A DNA stretch of 64,000 nucleotides, from assembly GCF_001050035.1 (NCBI RefSeq), contig NZ_CVTA01000022.1:62001-126000 (forward strand), read 5' to 3'. Positions 1 to 7,787 of this stretch are shown here, piece after piece (the stretch's first letter is position 1; each line of letters starts with the position of its first letter). The stretch comes from Mycolicibacterium komanii. Lineage in GTDB: Bacteria > Actinomycetota > Actinomycetes > Mycobacteriales > Mycobacteriaceae. The position numbers and the translations under genes are program-made. The notes beneath the pieces were generated by a model. That model saw only the letters and a list, made by a program, of their open reading frames with translations, ran no database searches and was not told the DNA's origin.

Positions 1-78
1 CCGTGGCCAATGCAATTCGCCGAGCTGGACACCCCTGACAACCGGCTCAACGTGCCGGCGGGCCGCTCCCGGCGCTGA
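1..78 (+). CDS. C-terminal end of a truncated protein, possibly VOC/glyoxalase-like
   Basis: An open frame enters from the left edge and stops at TGA 76-78, giving 25 residues. The tail contains a short QFAELDTPDNRLNV segment, which loosely resembles the metal-ligand-bearing C-terminal strand of VOC proteins (an acidic residue followed by DPDGN-like residues). This is inference from a very short fragment. The gene converges on the P450 gene 14 bp further on. Nothing else can be said without the upstream sequence. Confidence 0.4.
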   Translation, partial: PWPMQFAELDTPDNRLNVPAGRSRR

Positions 79-92
79 TCGGACCGAAAGCC

Positions 93-1292
93 TCAGCCGA
101 GTACCGCGGGCATCGAGTCCCAGCCGCGCACCGTCGCTGTCGGCGCCCGCACGGCGTTGTCCGTGTCGATCGTCCAGTCCGGCCAGCGCTTGAGGATCTC
201 CTCCAGGGCCACCCGGCCCTCGACGCGGGCCAGCGATGCGCCGAGACAGAAGTGCGCGCCCCGCCCGAACGACAGGTGGTTGTTGGCGACGCGGTGGATG
301 TCGAAGGTGTCCGGATCGTCGAACTTGCGGTCGTCGCGGTTCGCCGATCCGCTCATCAGCAGCAGCGCGCTGCCCGCCGGGATCGTCTGCCCGTGGTACA
401 CAACGTCGTTGGCGACGTACCGCGCGATGTGGTGTACCGGCGGCTCGAACCGCAGCACCTCCTCGACCGCGTTTCCGATCAGGCTCGGGTCGCGGCTCAG
501 CTCACGCCGCTGGTCCGGGTGTTCGCCGAGCAGCTTGCCCAGCCAGCCGAACAACCGGCCCACGGTCTCGGTCCCGGCGTTGGCGATCACGCCGAGGAAG
601 ACCAGGAGTTCTTCGGTGCTCAACCGCCGCACCGTGCCGTCGACGTCGGTGAACTCGACGTTGAGCAGTTCGGTCACCAGATCGTCCGACGGGTTCTGCT
701 CGCGCCAGGCGACATACTCGCGAAACATGTTGCCGTTGAAGTAGTTGTTCTTGCTGACCGGCAACGGTTCACCGGGCTTGTTGCGCAGCCTGCGACCGGC
801 GACACTGCGGACCGACCGCTGCAGCGAGTCCGGCATGCCGACCAGCATTCCGATGACGCGCATCGGCATCTCCGAGCCGAGGTCGGTGGTGAAGTCGAAG
901 CGATCGCCGTCGCGCAACGGATCCAGGCAGGCCGCGCAGAAGGCGCGCACCTGGTCCTCGATGGCCGCCATCTTCCGCGGTGTGAACGCGCGCGACACCA
1001 ACAAACGGTGCACGGTGTGCAGGGGCGGATCCTCGTTGATGAAAACCCCCAGCGGCATAACCGGTTCGGCCTTGACGACCTCGAGGATGTCGCCCTTGGC
1101 CGAGCTGAGGTTCTCGACGTCGCGCAGCGCAGCCTCGACGTCGGCGAACCGACTCAGGCCCCAGAACCCGAACTTGTCGTTGTAGTACACCGGGGATTCG
1201 TCTCGCAGCCGGCGGTACACCGGATACGGATCGACGTCGATCGCCACGTCATACGGGTCGTAATACAGCTCGTCGGTGATGGGTGCGGTCAC
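93..1292 (-). CDS. Cytochrome P450
   Basis: A haem-thiolate monooxygenase that should insert one oxygen atom from O2 into an organic substrate in the cytoplasm, using electrons from a ferredoxin and reductase not encoded here. The 399-residue product has the usual bacterial length. The I-helix AGTET (239-243), the ExxR pair E278/R281 and the haem-binding SFGRGAHFCLG with axial Cys349 are all visible. The frame stays open far upstream into the neighbouring gene. The GTG at 1292 gives the normal P450 N-terminus (ITDELYYDPYD), and longer versions add unrelated low-complexity residues. It diverges from the LLM oxidoreductase across two TetR-type palindromes, so it is probably induced together with the cluster up to 5955. 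The CYP family and the substrate are not determined. Confidence 0.93.
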   Translation of the reverse strand: MTAPITDELYYDPYDVAIDVDPYPVYRRLRDESPVYYNDKFGFWGLSRFADVEAALRDVENLSSAKGDILEVVKAEPVMPLGVFINEDPPLHTVHRLLVSRAFTPRKMAAIEDQVRAFCAACLDPLRDGDRFDFTTDLGSEMPMRVIGMLVGMPDSLQRSVRSVAGRRLRNKPGEPLPVSKNNYFNGNMFREYVAWREQNPSDDLVTELLNVEFTDVDGTVRRLSTEELLVFLGVIANAGTETVGRLFGWLGKLLGEHPDQRRELSRDPSLIGNAVEEVLRFEPPVHHIARYVANDVVYHGQTIPAGSALLLMSGSANRDDRKFDDPDTFDIHRVANNHLSFGRGAHFCLGASLARVEGRVALEEILKRWPDWTIDTDNAVRAPTATVRGWDSMPAVLG

Positions 1293-1324
1293 GACGCCGG
1301 CCTTCCGGCCGGACGGTCGCTTGT

Positions 1325-1356
1325 TGTACGAACGTATGGCATTGTACGATCGTATG
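1325..1356. promoter_or_regulatory. Tandem TetR-type operators between the P450 and LLM genes
   Basis: Two near-identical 14-bp sites, TGTACGAACGTATG (1325-1338) and TGTACGATCGTATG (1343-1356), are centred 18 bp apart between two divergent starts. Both match the perfect palindrome TGTACGAACGTACA at 4247 in 12-13 of 14 positions. The arrangement fits side-by-side TetR dimers repressing both promoters. The probable regulator is the TetR gene at 4284-4916 (inference). Confidence 0.7.
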
Positions 1357-1389
1357 GCACAACCGGTGGCGGCGTAAAGGAGCGTGGCG

Positions 1390-2241
1390 GTGGACCTCGG
1401 GTTCGTCTCGCTGAACACCCCGCGCGACCTCAAACCCGACGTTCTCGGCGCCGAACTCGAAGCCAGGGGATTCGAATCGCTCTGGGTCGGTGAGCACCCG
1501 CAGATACCGGTGTCCGCTCGAGGGCAGCTTCCCGCGAGCCTGCTCGGTGCACAGAAGCAGATGTGGGACCCGTTCCTGTCGCTGTTGGCCGCCGCGCAGG
1601 CGACGACGACGTTGAGGATCGGCACATCGGTGGCGCTTCCGCTGGAACGTGAATTGTTCACGTTCGCAAAGCAGGTCGCGACGCTGGACCAACTCAGCCA
1701 CGGTCGGCTGGTGCTGGGTGTCGGGGTCGGAATGCGCACGGAACTGGAGGTGAGTGGTCCGATCGCGTGGAAGGACCGGTACCGGGCGTTGGCCGACATG
1801 GTGGCCGCGCTGAAGAAGCTGTGGACCGAGGACGAGGCCGAACATCACGGAGAGTTCTACGATTTCGAGCCGGTCTGGTCCCATCCCAAGCCGTTGCGGC
1901 AACCGAATCCGCCGCTGCTGGCCGCCACCACCGGACCGAAGGCGACACGCGAGTGTCTCGCGTGGGCCGACGGCTGGCTGCCCGGAGATGCGGCGTTTCG
2001 TGATCTGCCCGCGGCGCTGGCCGACTACCGCCACACGGCTGAGGACGTCGGGCGCGACCCCGCCACACTCGATATCACGGTCATGGCGTGGGGTGATCCG
2101 AAGCCTGAAAGGCTGCTCCGCTACCGGGATCTCGGAATCAACCGGGTGGTGCTGGGTGGCGGCCGTCGTGACGGCGACGATCCCTCCACCACGATGGCCT
2201 ACCTCGATCGCTACGTCACCGTCGTCGACGAACTGCGTTGA
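1390..2241 (+). CDS. LLM-class (luciferase-like, F420-type) oxidoreductase
   Basis: A TIM-barrel flavin/F420-dependent oxidoreductase of the bacterial luciferase superfamily, about 283 residues, likely cytoplasmic. The N-terminal strand, the SLWVGEH segment, the LRIGTSVALPL segment and the DQLSHGRLVLGVGVG segment are typical of the family. In mycobacteria most such proteins use F420, but the cofactor is not proven by sequence. A good ribosome site AAAGGAG (1376-1382) sits 7 nt before GTG 1390 and only 1 nt before the alternative GTG 1384, which decides the start. It is the first gene of a rightward operon with the SDR and VOC genes and probably acts on the same pathway as the divergent P450. 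Confidence 0.85.
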   Translation: MDLGFVSLNTPRDLKPDVLGAELEARGFESLWVGEHPQIPVSARGQLPASLLGAQKQMWDPFLSLLAAAQATTTLRIGTSVALPLERELFTFAKQVATLDQLSHGRLVLGVGVGMRTELEVSGPIAWKDRYRALADMVAALKKLWTEDEAEHHGEFYDFEPVWSHPKPLRQPNPPLLAATTGPKATRECLAWADGWLPGDAAFRDLPAALADYRHTAEDVGRDPATLDITVMAWGDPKPERLLRYRDLGINRVVLGGGRRDGDDPSTTMAYLDRYVTVVDELR

Positions 2242-2264
2242 CGCCACCAAGAAAGGACATGACC

Positions 2265-3035
2265 GTGGAAGACAGATTCTCGATGGAGGGACGGGTCGCC
2301 GTCATCACCGGCGGAGGGACCGGCATCGGCCGCGGTTCGGCGCTGACGCTGGCCGAGCGCGGCGCCGACATCGTGCTCGCCGGGCGGCGGGAGGAGCCGC
2401 TGAAGTCCACCGTCACCGAGATCGAGGCGCTCGGGCGCCGCGCGCTCGCGGTGCCGACCGATGTCACCGAGGCCGACGCCTGCCGGGCGCTGATCGCCAC
2501 CACCCTCGACGAGTTCGGTCGCGTCGACGTGCTGGTGAACAACGCCGGCGGCGGCGAGACCAAGTCGATCATGAAGTGGACCGACGACGAGTGGCAGCAC
2601 GTCCTCGACCTGAACCTGTCCAGCGCCTGGTACCTGTCCCGCGCGGCGGTCGAACCGATGATCAAGCAGGGCAAGGGAGCCATCGTCAACATCTCGTCGG
2701 GCGCCAGCCTGCTGGCCATGCCCCAGGCGGTGGCCTACGCGGCGGCGAAGGCCGGGCTGAACAACCTCACAGGGTCGATGGCTGCGGCGTGGACCCGTAA
2801 GGGCGTGCGGGTCAACGCGATAGCCTGCGGGGCGATCCGCACACCGGGCCTCGAATCCGATGCGCAGCGACAGGGTTTCGACATCGACATGATCGGCCAA
2901 ACCAACGGCGCCGGTCGCATCGGCGAACCGGACGAGATCGGCCACGGGGTGCTGTTCTTCGCCTCCGACGCCTCGAGCTTCTGCTCCGGCCAGACGCTGT
3001 ACATGCACGGCGCTCCCGGCCCGGCGGGGGTGTGA
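2265..3035 (+). CDS. SDR-family oxidoreductase
   Basis: A classical short-chain dehydrogenase/reductase of 256 residues that should interconvert an alcohol and a ketone with NAD(P)(H). The TGGGTGIG nucleotide motif (15-22), NNAG (92-95), catalytic Ser145 and Y158-x3-K162 are all present. GTG 2265 lies 7 nt behind AAAGGA (2252-2257). The in-frame ATG 2259 is only 1 nt behind it and is less likely. The gene starts about 24 bp after the LLM gene and ends 1 bp before the VOC gene, so the three are almost certainly co-transcribed. The substrate is unknown; the P450 context suggests dehydrogenation of a hydroxylated hydrophobic compound. Confidence 0.9.
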   Translation: MEDRFSMEGRVAVITGGGTGIGRGSALTLAERGADIVLAGRREEPLKSTVTEIEALGRRALAVPTDVTEADACRALIATTLDEFGRVDVLVNNAGGGETKSIMKWTDDEWQHVLDLNLSSAWYLSRAAVEPMIKQGKGAIVNISSGASLLAMPQAVAYAAAKAGLNNLTGSMAAAWTRKGVRVNAIACGAIRTPGLESDAQRQGFDIDMIGQTNGAGRIGEPDEIGHGVLFFASDASSFCSGQTLYMHGAPGPAGV

Positions 3036-3036
3036 C

Positions 3037-3468
3037 ATGGGCGTCAGCCATGTCGGCCTGCGGGTGCGCGACCTCGACACCGCGAAGCGGTTCTACGAGG
3101 CGCTGGGCTTCGCGGAGGTGAAACGCTTGACGATCCCCGACGAGATGGCGGCCGGATTGCTCCCGCTGTCACCGCCGATCGGGTTCGAGGCCGTTTATCT
3201 ACAGCACGACGGCTTCGTGCTGCAGCTGCTGACGTTCTCCGGACATCCTGCTCCCGAGGAACCGGAGCGGTCGATGGTCGGGGCCGGCCTGACCCATCTG
3301 TCGATAGCGGTCGACGACGTGGCCGCGGCCCAGGAGGCGGTCACCTCCGCGGGCGGCACGATTGTGGCCGACCCCGGCGGCGGGTACGCCTGCATGGCGC
3401 GCGACCCCGAGGGTCAGCTGATCGAGCTGGTGCACGACAAGGTGCGCCCGGTGCCGCCCGCCGGTTAG
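3037..3468 (+). CDS. VOC-family (glyoxalase/dioxygenase fold) protein
   Basis: A 143-residue single-chain member of the vicinal-oxygen-chelate superfamily. Two beta-alpha-beta-beta-beta modules are recognisable, beginning HVGLRVRDLDTAKRFYE and HLSIAVDD. Candidate metal ligands are His5, Gln63, His87 and Glu130, the usual H/Q/H/E spacing, so an enzymatic rather than a resistance or binding role is plausible. It begins 1 nt after the preceding SDR stop codon and is the last gene of the LLM-SDR-VOC operon. The convergent SDR ends 5 bp away. The reaction (isomerase, dioxygenase, epimerase) cannot be decided from sequence alone. Confidence 0.85.
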   Translation: MGVSHVGLRVRDLDTAKRFYEALGFAEVKRLTIPDEMAAGLLPLSPPIGFEAVYLQHDGFVLQLLTFSGHPAPEEPERSMVGAGLTHLSIAVDDVAAAQEAVTSAGGTIVADPGGGYACMARDPEGQLIELVHDKVRPVPPAG

Positions 3469-3472
3469 GGCG

Positions 3473-4216
3473 TCACAGCACAGCGCCTCCGTTGACACCG
3501 ATGACCTGTCCGGTGACGTAACCCGCTGCCTCCGAACACAAGAACGCACACGTCGCCGCCACGTCGTCACCGGTCCCGAGCCGGCCGGCGGGTATGGCCC
3601 GCACGAGCATCTCGGCCGGCGGCAACTTCTTGGCTCGCTGTTGTTCGCGCAGCATCGGGGTGTCGATCACGAACGGCGGGATGGTGTTTGCGGTGATTCC
3701 CCTCGACGCGTACTCCGCCGCGACGGTCTTGGTCATCGCGATGACCCCGCCCTTGGTCGCCGAGTAGTGGCCCTGGCGGACGGCGCCGTTCTGTCCGGCC
3801 GCCGACGAGATCGTGACGATTCGACCCCACTGCGAAGCGACCATGTCGGGCAGTGCGGCCTGCACACACAAAAACGTTCCCGTGAGGTTGACCGCCAGGT
3901 AGCGGTTCCACTCGTCGAGGGTGATCTCGTCGAACTTCGTGAATCCGGCCAGCGCGGCACTGGTCGCCAGGATTGCGATCGGCCCCAACGACTTACGCGT
4001 CGCCTCGAACGCCTGATGTACGGCGGCCTGATCAGATACGTCGGCCTGGACGCCAACGGCGTGGACGCCCGAGGCACGTAATCCGTCGGCCACCTCGGAT
4101 GCGGCGTCGCCATTGACATCCACGACCGCGACGGAATGTCCGTCGCGGGCAAGATGTTCGGCGATCGAGCGGCCCAGCCCCGAGCCGCCGCCGGTGACCA
4201 CTGCCACGCGGTTCAC
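3473..4216 (-). CDS. FabG-like SDR oxidoreductase with an atypical NNAG site
   Basis: A 247-residue SDR resembling 3-oxoacyl-ACP reductase FabG. The cofactor motif TGGGSGLG is at 8-15, Ser138, Tyr151 and Lys155 form the catalytic set, and a C-terminal GQVIGVNGG segment is conserved. Unusually, the structural NNAG motif is replaced by ATSAA around residues 84-88, which may alter stability or the proton relay. The start is GTG 4216, preceded by GAGGGGA. A longer reading to 4261 would run through the operator and adds nothing family-like. The gene lies directly downstream of, and on the same strand as, the TetR gene, with its own palindromic operator in between. Confidence 0.9.
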   Translation of the reverse strand: MNRVAVVTGGGSGLGRSIAEHLARDGHSVAVVDVNGDAASEVADGLRASGVHAVGVQADVSDQAAVHQAFEATRKSLGPIAILATSAALAGFTKFDEITLDEWNRYLAVNLTGTFLCVQAALPDMVASQWGRIVTISSAAGQNGAVRQGHYSATKGGVIAMTKTVAAEYASRGITANTIPPFVIDTPMLREQQRAKKLPPAEMLVRAIPAGRLGTGDDVAATCAFLCSEAAGYVTGQVIGVNGGAVL

Positions 4217-4246
4217 GCTTGTCCCCTCGCTATCGCACTGCTCTGC

Positions 4247-4260
4247 TGTACGAACGTACA
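4247..4260. promoter_or_regulatory. Perfect TetR-type palindrome upstream of the SDR gene
   Basis: TGTACGAACGTACA is a perfect 6-bp inverted repeat around a 2-bp centre. It lies 30 bp upstream of the GTG start at 4216, between the TetR stop codon and the SDR gene. A degraded second half-site (CGTAT, 4272-4276) follows. It is the best-conserved member of the series also found at 1325-1356 and 5032-5045. Confidence 0.7.
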
Positions 4261-4283
4261 AGCCATGCAGTCGTATAGCAAGG

Positions 4284-4916
4284 TCAGCGACGGGTGGTCG
4301 ACCCCTTCTTGGGCTTACGCCGCGCGGACCGGGGTTCGATTGCGTCGAGGTACTTCTCGACCGCCTTCACGACCTCGGTGTGCGATGCGTCGACGCCGAC
4401 ACCCTCTTCGAGGTTGAGGAACTTGGGAATCCCGGTGATCAGCAGCACGGCGGCGCCGAGTGACAGATCGCCATCGAGGCGGGTGCGAGCGCCGTACCGC
4501 TGCGCCAGCGCGTCGACCTGGATCTTGCGAACCCGGTTGGTGACCTCGGCGATCTCCGATGCGATCGACTTGCGATGGTTGCCCAGCGCCATGAATTCGG
4601 TGATGAGGGCGCCGGTCGCCTCATCCCAGCTGTACTCCCACAGGGCGTGCAGGGGATCCTCGGACCGCGTCTCGAGCGCTTCGCTCAACACCGAGAGGTT
4701 GCGCTCGGAGTAGCGCCGGATCGCCGCGAGAAAGATGTCGTCGAGCGAGGGGAAGTAGTACTGCACCAGGCTTGCCGTGACACCCGCCTTGGCCGCCAGC
4801 GCGCGGTAACTCACGCTGGCGTACCCCTCCTCGAGCATCATCTTCTCGACGGAGTCCAGCAGGATGTCACGAGTCTTCGACGTCGCGGCGCCGACGCGGC
4901 GGGGCGATGCTGCCAT
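4284..4916 (-). CDS. TetR-family transcriptional regulator (cluster regulator)
   Basis: A 210-residue TetR/AcrR-type repressor. An N-terminal helix-turn-helix covers roughly residues 12-60, including ALAAKAGVTASLVQYYFPS, the classic recognition-helix region. A helical ligand-binding domain and a basic C-terminal tail rich in Arg/Lys follow. ATG 4916 is preferred over GTG 4922 because GAGAGG sits 5 nt upstream. It lies in the middle of the P450/LLM/SDR cluster, and palindromes of one type occur at all three outward promoters. It therefore probably represses them and itself until a pathway compound binds (inference). The ligand is unknown. Confidence 0.9.
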   Translation of the reverse strand: MAASPRRVGAATSKTRDILLDSVEKMMLEEGYASVSYRALAAKAGVTASLVQYYFPSLDDIFLAAIRRYSERNLSVLSEALETRSEDPLHALWEYSWDEATGALITEFMALGNHRKSIASEIAEVTNRVRKIQVDALAQRYGARTRLDGDLSLGAAVLLITGIPKFLNLEEGVGVDASHTEVVKAVEKYLDAIEPRSARRKPKKGSTTRR

Positions 4917-5031
4917 CGTCACCTCTCATATTGGCTGACGAACATTCTCGCACCTGCGGTGGCATCGGCCGCGGGTGACGACGACATGCGGTTGGGGAGA
5001 ACACATCCGACGTCGGCTAGATTCGGTTTGC

Positions 5032-5045
5032 TATACAAGTGTACA
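5032..5045. promoter_or_regulatory. Variant TetR-type operator between tetR and the SDR gene at 5089
   Basis: TATACAAGTGTACA matches the TGTACG-WW-CGTACA pattern in 10 of 14 positions and is itself an imperfect inverted repeat. It sits between the divergent TetR gene and SDR gene, about 43 bp before the SDR start. That is a suitable place for autoregulation and co-regulation. It is weaker than the other sites, so the assignment is tentative. Confidence 0.5.
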
Positions 5046-5088
5046 GTAACCCGTCATTAGCGGTCAGGCGTTCAAGGAGAGTGATCAG

Positions 5089-5955
5089 ATGACCGAGACC
5101 GTCGCGGTGGTGACCGGGGCCAGTCGCGGTGCGGGCGCGGGCATCGCACGTGCACTGGGCAGCCACGGGTGCACCGTCTACATCACGGGGCGTACCCAGA
5201 ACGGCGGCGGCACAGACGGTTCGGGACTCTCGGGCACGATCGACGAAACCGCGCAGGCGGTCACCGACGCGGGAGGCAAGGGCATCGCTGTCCGCGTCGA
5301 CCACGGTGACGACGAGCAGGTCAAGGCGTTCTTCGACCGGGTCTCGCGAGAGCAGGGCCGCATCGACATCTTGGTGAACAACGCCGCGCTAATCCGCGAC
5401 GAGATGATGGGTCGCACGAAGTTCTGGGAAGAACCGCTCAACGTCATCGACACCCTCGACGTCGGGTTGCGCAGCAGCTATGTCGCGACCGTCTACGTCG
5501 CGCCCCTGATGCTTCCGCACCGCAGCGGCCTCGTTGCGTTCACGTCGTCGTCGGGCGCAGTGCACTACGCGTTCGGGCCGGCCTACGGAGTCCCAAAGGC
5601 CGGTACCGACAAGATGGCAGCCGACATGGCCTTCGACTTCCGCGAATTCGGCATCGCCGCGGTGTCGATCTGGATGGGTTCGCTGTTGACCGAGCGGGTC
5701 CGCGGGATCATCGCGAGCAACCCGCAGAAGTTCGGCCACATCCTCGACACCGCCGAAACTCCGGAGCTGACGGGGCACGTCATCTGGGCGCTCTATCGGG
5801 ACCCGGCCCTCATGGACGTCAGCGGCCAGACGCTGATCGGTGCGGAGTTGGCGGTCAAGTACTGCATCAAGGACGACGGCGACCGCCAGCCACCGTCGTA
5901 CCGGGACATGTTCGACGTCCACCCGGCTACGCAGTATCCGCACGTCATGCGGTGA
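5089..5955 (+). CDS. SDR-family oxidoreductase (DHRS1-like)
   Basis: A 288-residue short-chain dehydrogenase with a longer C-terminus than FabG-type enzymes, resembling the DHRS1 subgroup. It has TGASRGAGAGIA for NAD(P) binding, NNAA (97-100) in place of NNAG, Ser153, and Y166-x3-K170. AAGGAGA (5074-5080) lies 8 nt before the ATG, a strong ribosome site. It diverges from the TetR gene across a variant operator and is probably the last member of the TetR regulon. A hairpin follows the stop codon. The substrate is unknown. Confidence 0.88.
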   Translation: MTETVAVVTGASRGAGAGIARALGSHGCTVYITGRTQNGGGTDGSGLSGTIDETAQAVTDAGGKGIAVRVDHGDDEQVKAFFDRVSREQGRIDILVNNAALIRDEMMGRTKFWEEPLNVIDTLDVGLRSSYVATVYVAPLMLPHRSGLVAFTSSSGAVHYAFGPAYGVPKAGTDKMAADMAFDFREFGIAAVSIWMGSLLTERVRGIIASNPQKFGHILDTAETPELTGHVIWALYRDPALMDVSGQTLIGAELAVKYCIKDDGDRQPPSYRDMFDVHPATQYPHVMR

Positions 5956-5977
5956 TCTGTGCTCGCTCGCGGGCGTA

Positions 5978-6035
5978 CGAGCGTGCACAAACTGTCGAGA
6001 TTTCGCGGTGTGTCGTGTGCAGACACGCACGCTCG
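5978..6035 (+). terminator. Inverted repeat after the SDR gene, probable U-less hairpin terminator
   Basis: CGAGCGTGC (5978-5986) pairs perfectly with GCACGCTCG (6027-6035) across a 40-nt loop that holds further self-complementary GTGTC/GACAC sequence. It begins 22 nt after the SDR stop codon and has no T-run, as is common for mycobacterial termination hairpins. It could instead be a small dispersed palindromic element. Confidence 0.4.
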
Positions 6036-6073
6036 CGGGTACTCGGTGCGGACCACCATCAAGGAGGGTCACC

Positions 6074-6232
6074 ATGGCGAAGGATCACGGTCCAAGCGTC
6101 AAGAACGACAAACAGTACGAGGGCCTGCGCGACAAGGGCATGAGCAAGTCGCGCGCGGCGGCCATCGCGAACACGCCCGATGCCTCGAAGAAGGGCGGCA
6201 AGAACTCCGGCGGCGGCAAGAAGAGCAAGTAG
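6074..6232 (+). CDS. Small basic DUF7218-type protein
   Basis: A 52-residue, Lys/Gly/Ser-rich soluble protein beginning MAKDHGPSVKNDKQYE and containing LRDKGMSKSRAAAIANTP, the signature of a small actinobacterial family (DUF7218). AAGGAGGG (6061-6068) is a very strong ribosome site 5 nt before the ATG, suggesting high expression. The Lys/Gly-rich tail (KKGGKNSGGGKKSK) suggests nucleic-acid contact, but the function is not known. It stands between the SDR and DUF899 genes, 67 bp before the latter. Confidence 0.85.
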   Translation: MAKDHGPSVKNDKQYEGLRDKGMSKSRAAAIANTPDASKKGGKNSGGGKKSK

Positions 6233-6299
6233 CGATGACTTTCGGCCGCTGAGTCGGTCAAAACCTCCGACTGCCCCACCACCGCAGGAGGAACGCTCG

Positions 6300-7007
6300 A
6301 TGTCCGTCACGACTCAACCGGCCGCGCTACCCCCCGTCGTCGACCATGCGACGTGGCGCGCCGCCCTCGACGACCTGCGCCGCCGCGAAAAGGCGGCGAC
6401 GCGCGAACTGGACGCCATCGCCGCCCAGCGCAGGCGGCTGCCCATGGTCCGGATGCCCGACTACACGCTGGTCGGCGAGAACGGCCCGGTCCGGCTGGCC
6501 GACGTCTTCGAGGGCCGCTCGCAGCTGATCGTCTACAACCACATGTGGTCCGACGGCGCGGAGTGGCAGTGTGGCGGCTGCACCGGGTTCACCTCACAGT
6601 TCACCCGCCTGGAGTTCCTCGACAAATACGACGCCCGCTTCGTCATCGTCACCAACGGCCCGATCGAAGAGGCGCTGGCCTACCGGACCAAGGTCGGCAA
6701 CCGGATGGACTGGTACTCGTCGTCGGAGAGTTCGTTCGGCGCCGACGTCGACGCCGCGCCCGGTGAAGGGTTCGGGGTGAACGTGTTCCTGCGTGACGGT
6801 GACACCGTTTACCGGACCTGGCACACCAACGGCCGCGGCACCGAACAACTCAGCCACACGTTCGCGCTCATCGACGTGTTGCCGTGGGGCCGCCAGGAGG
6901 AGTGGCAGGACTCGCCGGAGGGCTGGCCGCAGCGGCCGACGTACTCGGGCTGGCTCGACTCGCCCGACATCGCGCGGGTGTACGGTCCCGGCGCCGGCGA
7001 CGCCTGA
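6300..7007 (+). CDS. DUF899 thioredoxin-fold protein
   Basis: A 235-residue protein of the DUF899 family, which has a thioredoxin-like fold. A helical N-terminal part (WRAALDDLRRREKAATREL) is followed by the diagnostic region with LIVYNHMW and the C-x-x-C pair in WQCGGCTGF. AGGAGGA lies a few bases upstream of ATG 6300. No membrane segment or signal peptide is visible. A redox role is suggested by the CxxC but has not been established for the family. A nested hairpin follows the stop codon. Confidence 0.82.
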   Translation: MSVTTQPAALPPVVDHATWRAALDDLRRREKAATRELDAIAAQRRRLPMVRMPDYTLVGENGPVRLADVFEGRSQLIVYNHMWSDGAEWQCGGCTGFTSQFTRLEFLDKYDARFVIVTNGPIEEALAYRTKVGNRMDWYSSSESSFGADVDAAPGEGFGVNVFLRDGDTVYRTWHTNGRGTEQLSHTFALIDVLPWGRQEEWQDSPEGWPQRPTYSGWLDSPDIARVYGPGAGDA

Positions 7008-7012
7008 CTGCC

Positions 7013-7059
7013 TGAGTGTCGCCGATTTTGCGCCCAGGGTCGTGAGCGCAACCCACTCA
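7013..7059 (+). terminator. Nested inverted repeats downstream of the DUF899 gene
   Basis: TGAGTG (7013-7018) pairs with CACTCA (7054-7059), and inside it TTGCGC (7028-7033) pairs with GCGCAA (7046-7051). A second hairpin, GCCACCGG/CCGGTGGC (7085-7092 with 7104-7111), precedes the next gene. Both could terminate transcription from the DUF899 gene. There is no T-run. Confidence 0.35.
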
Positions 7060-7122
7060 CAGCCCTAGCTGCAATCTTGCGCGGGCCACCGGCCGGTTCC
7101 GCCCCGGTGGCATCCTGGCTGC

Positions 7123-7779
7123 ATGGGCCTGATCATCCGCCTGCTCGAGCTGCTGATCGTGCTCGTTCCGCTCGTCGGCGTGCTCTACGGCGGATGGCGG
7201 GCGGTGGTGGCAGCCCGCGCGCGCCAGGAGGGCGGCCGCGAAGAGATCGCCGCTGACCCGCCGCAGCGCGCTGCGGGCCCCGGCGTGCAGTGGCAGGCGA
7301 TCGCACGCGCGGTGAAGGCGCACGACCGGGTCGACACCCGCTGGCTCGAGTACGAACTCGACGTCGCGAAATTGCTCGACTACCCGTTGATGACCGACAT
7401 GCGCGACCCGTTGACCGAGCGGTTCCACCGGACCAAACTGCGCGCGGACCTGTTGCGCCCGGCCAAGGCAGAGGATCTCGTCGACGATGCCGCCGCCGCG
7501 CGCGAGTACATCGACGCGGTCACCGATTACGTCACGGCGTTCGAGGCCGCCGAGACGGAGGCCGTCCGTCGTCGGCGCAGCGACTTCTCGACACAGGACC
7601 AGCAGCGCATCGCCCGCGCTCAGAGCATGTTGCGCATCGCTACCGACACGGCGGCCACCCCGCAGGAACGCGAACGCGGCTACGACCTCGCCCGGCGCGA
7701 ACTCGATGGGCTGCTCGTGCTACCCGAGCGCGCCCGCGCCGCGATCGAGCGCGGTATCGCCGGCGAACTCGACGGCTGA
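7123..7779 (+). CDS. Membrane-anchored conserved hypothetical protein
   Basis: I do not recognise a named family. The 218-residue product starts with one hydrophobic segment (about residues 3-24, LIIRLLELLIVLVPLVGVLY). A basic stretch and a long, charged, mostly helical cytoplasmic or extracellular domain follow, rich in Glu, Arg and Ala. Segments such as WLEYELDVAKLLDYPLMTDMRDP look conserved rather than random. The domain order suggests a single-pass protein with a coiled-coil-like tail. It converges on the M42 peptidase gene (8 bp apart). No functional clue comes from its neighbours. Confidence 0.75.
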   Translation: MGLIIRLLELLIVLVPLVGVLYGGWRAVVAARARQEGGREEIAADPPQRAAGPGVQWQAIARAVKAHDRVDTRWLEYELDVAKLLDYPLMTDMRDPLTERFHRTKLRADLLRPAKAEDLVDDAAAAREYIDAVTDYVTAFEAAETEAVRRRRSDFSTQDQQRIARAQSMLRIATDTAATPQERERGYDLARRELDGLLVLPERARAAIERGIAGELDG

Positions 7780-7787
7780 GAGCCGAA

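Noticed and set aside
1293..1799. Long N-terminal extension of the P450 reading frame
   Set aside because: It lies antisense to the LLM gene and across the operator pair; residues are low-complexity and unlike P450s. GTG 1292 gives the normal family length.
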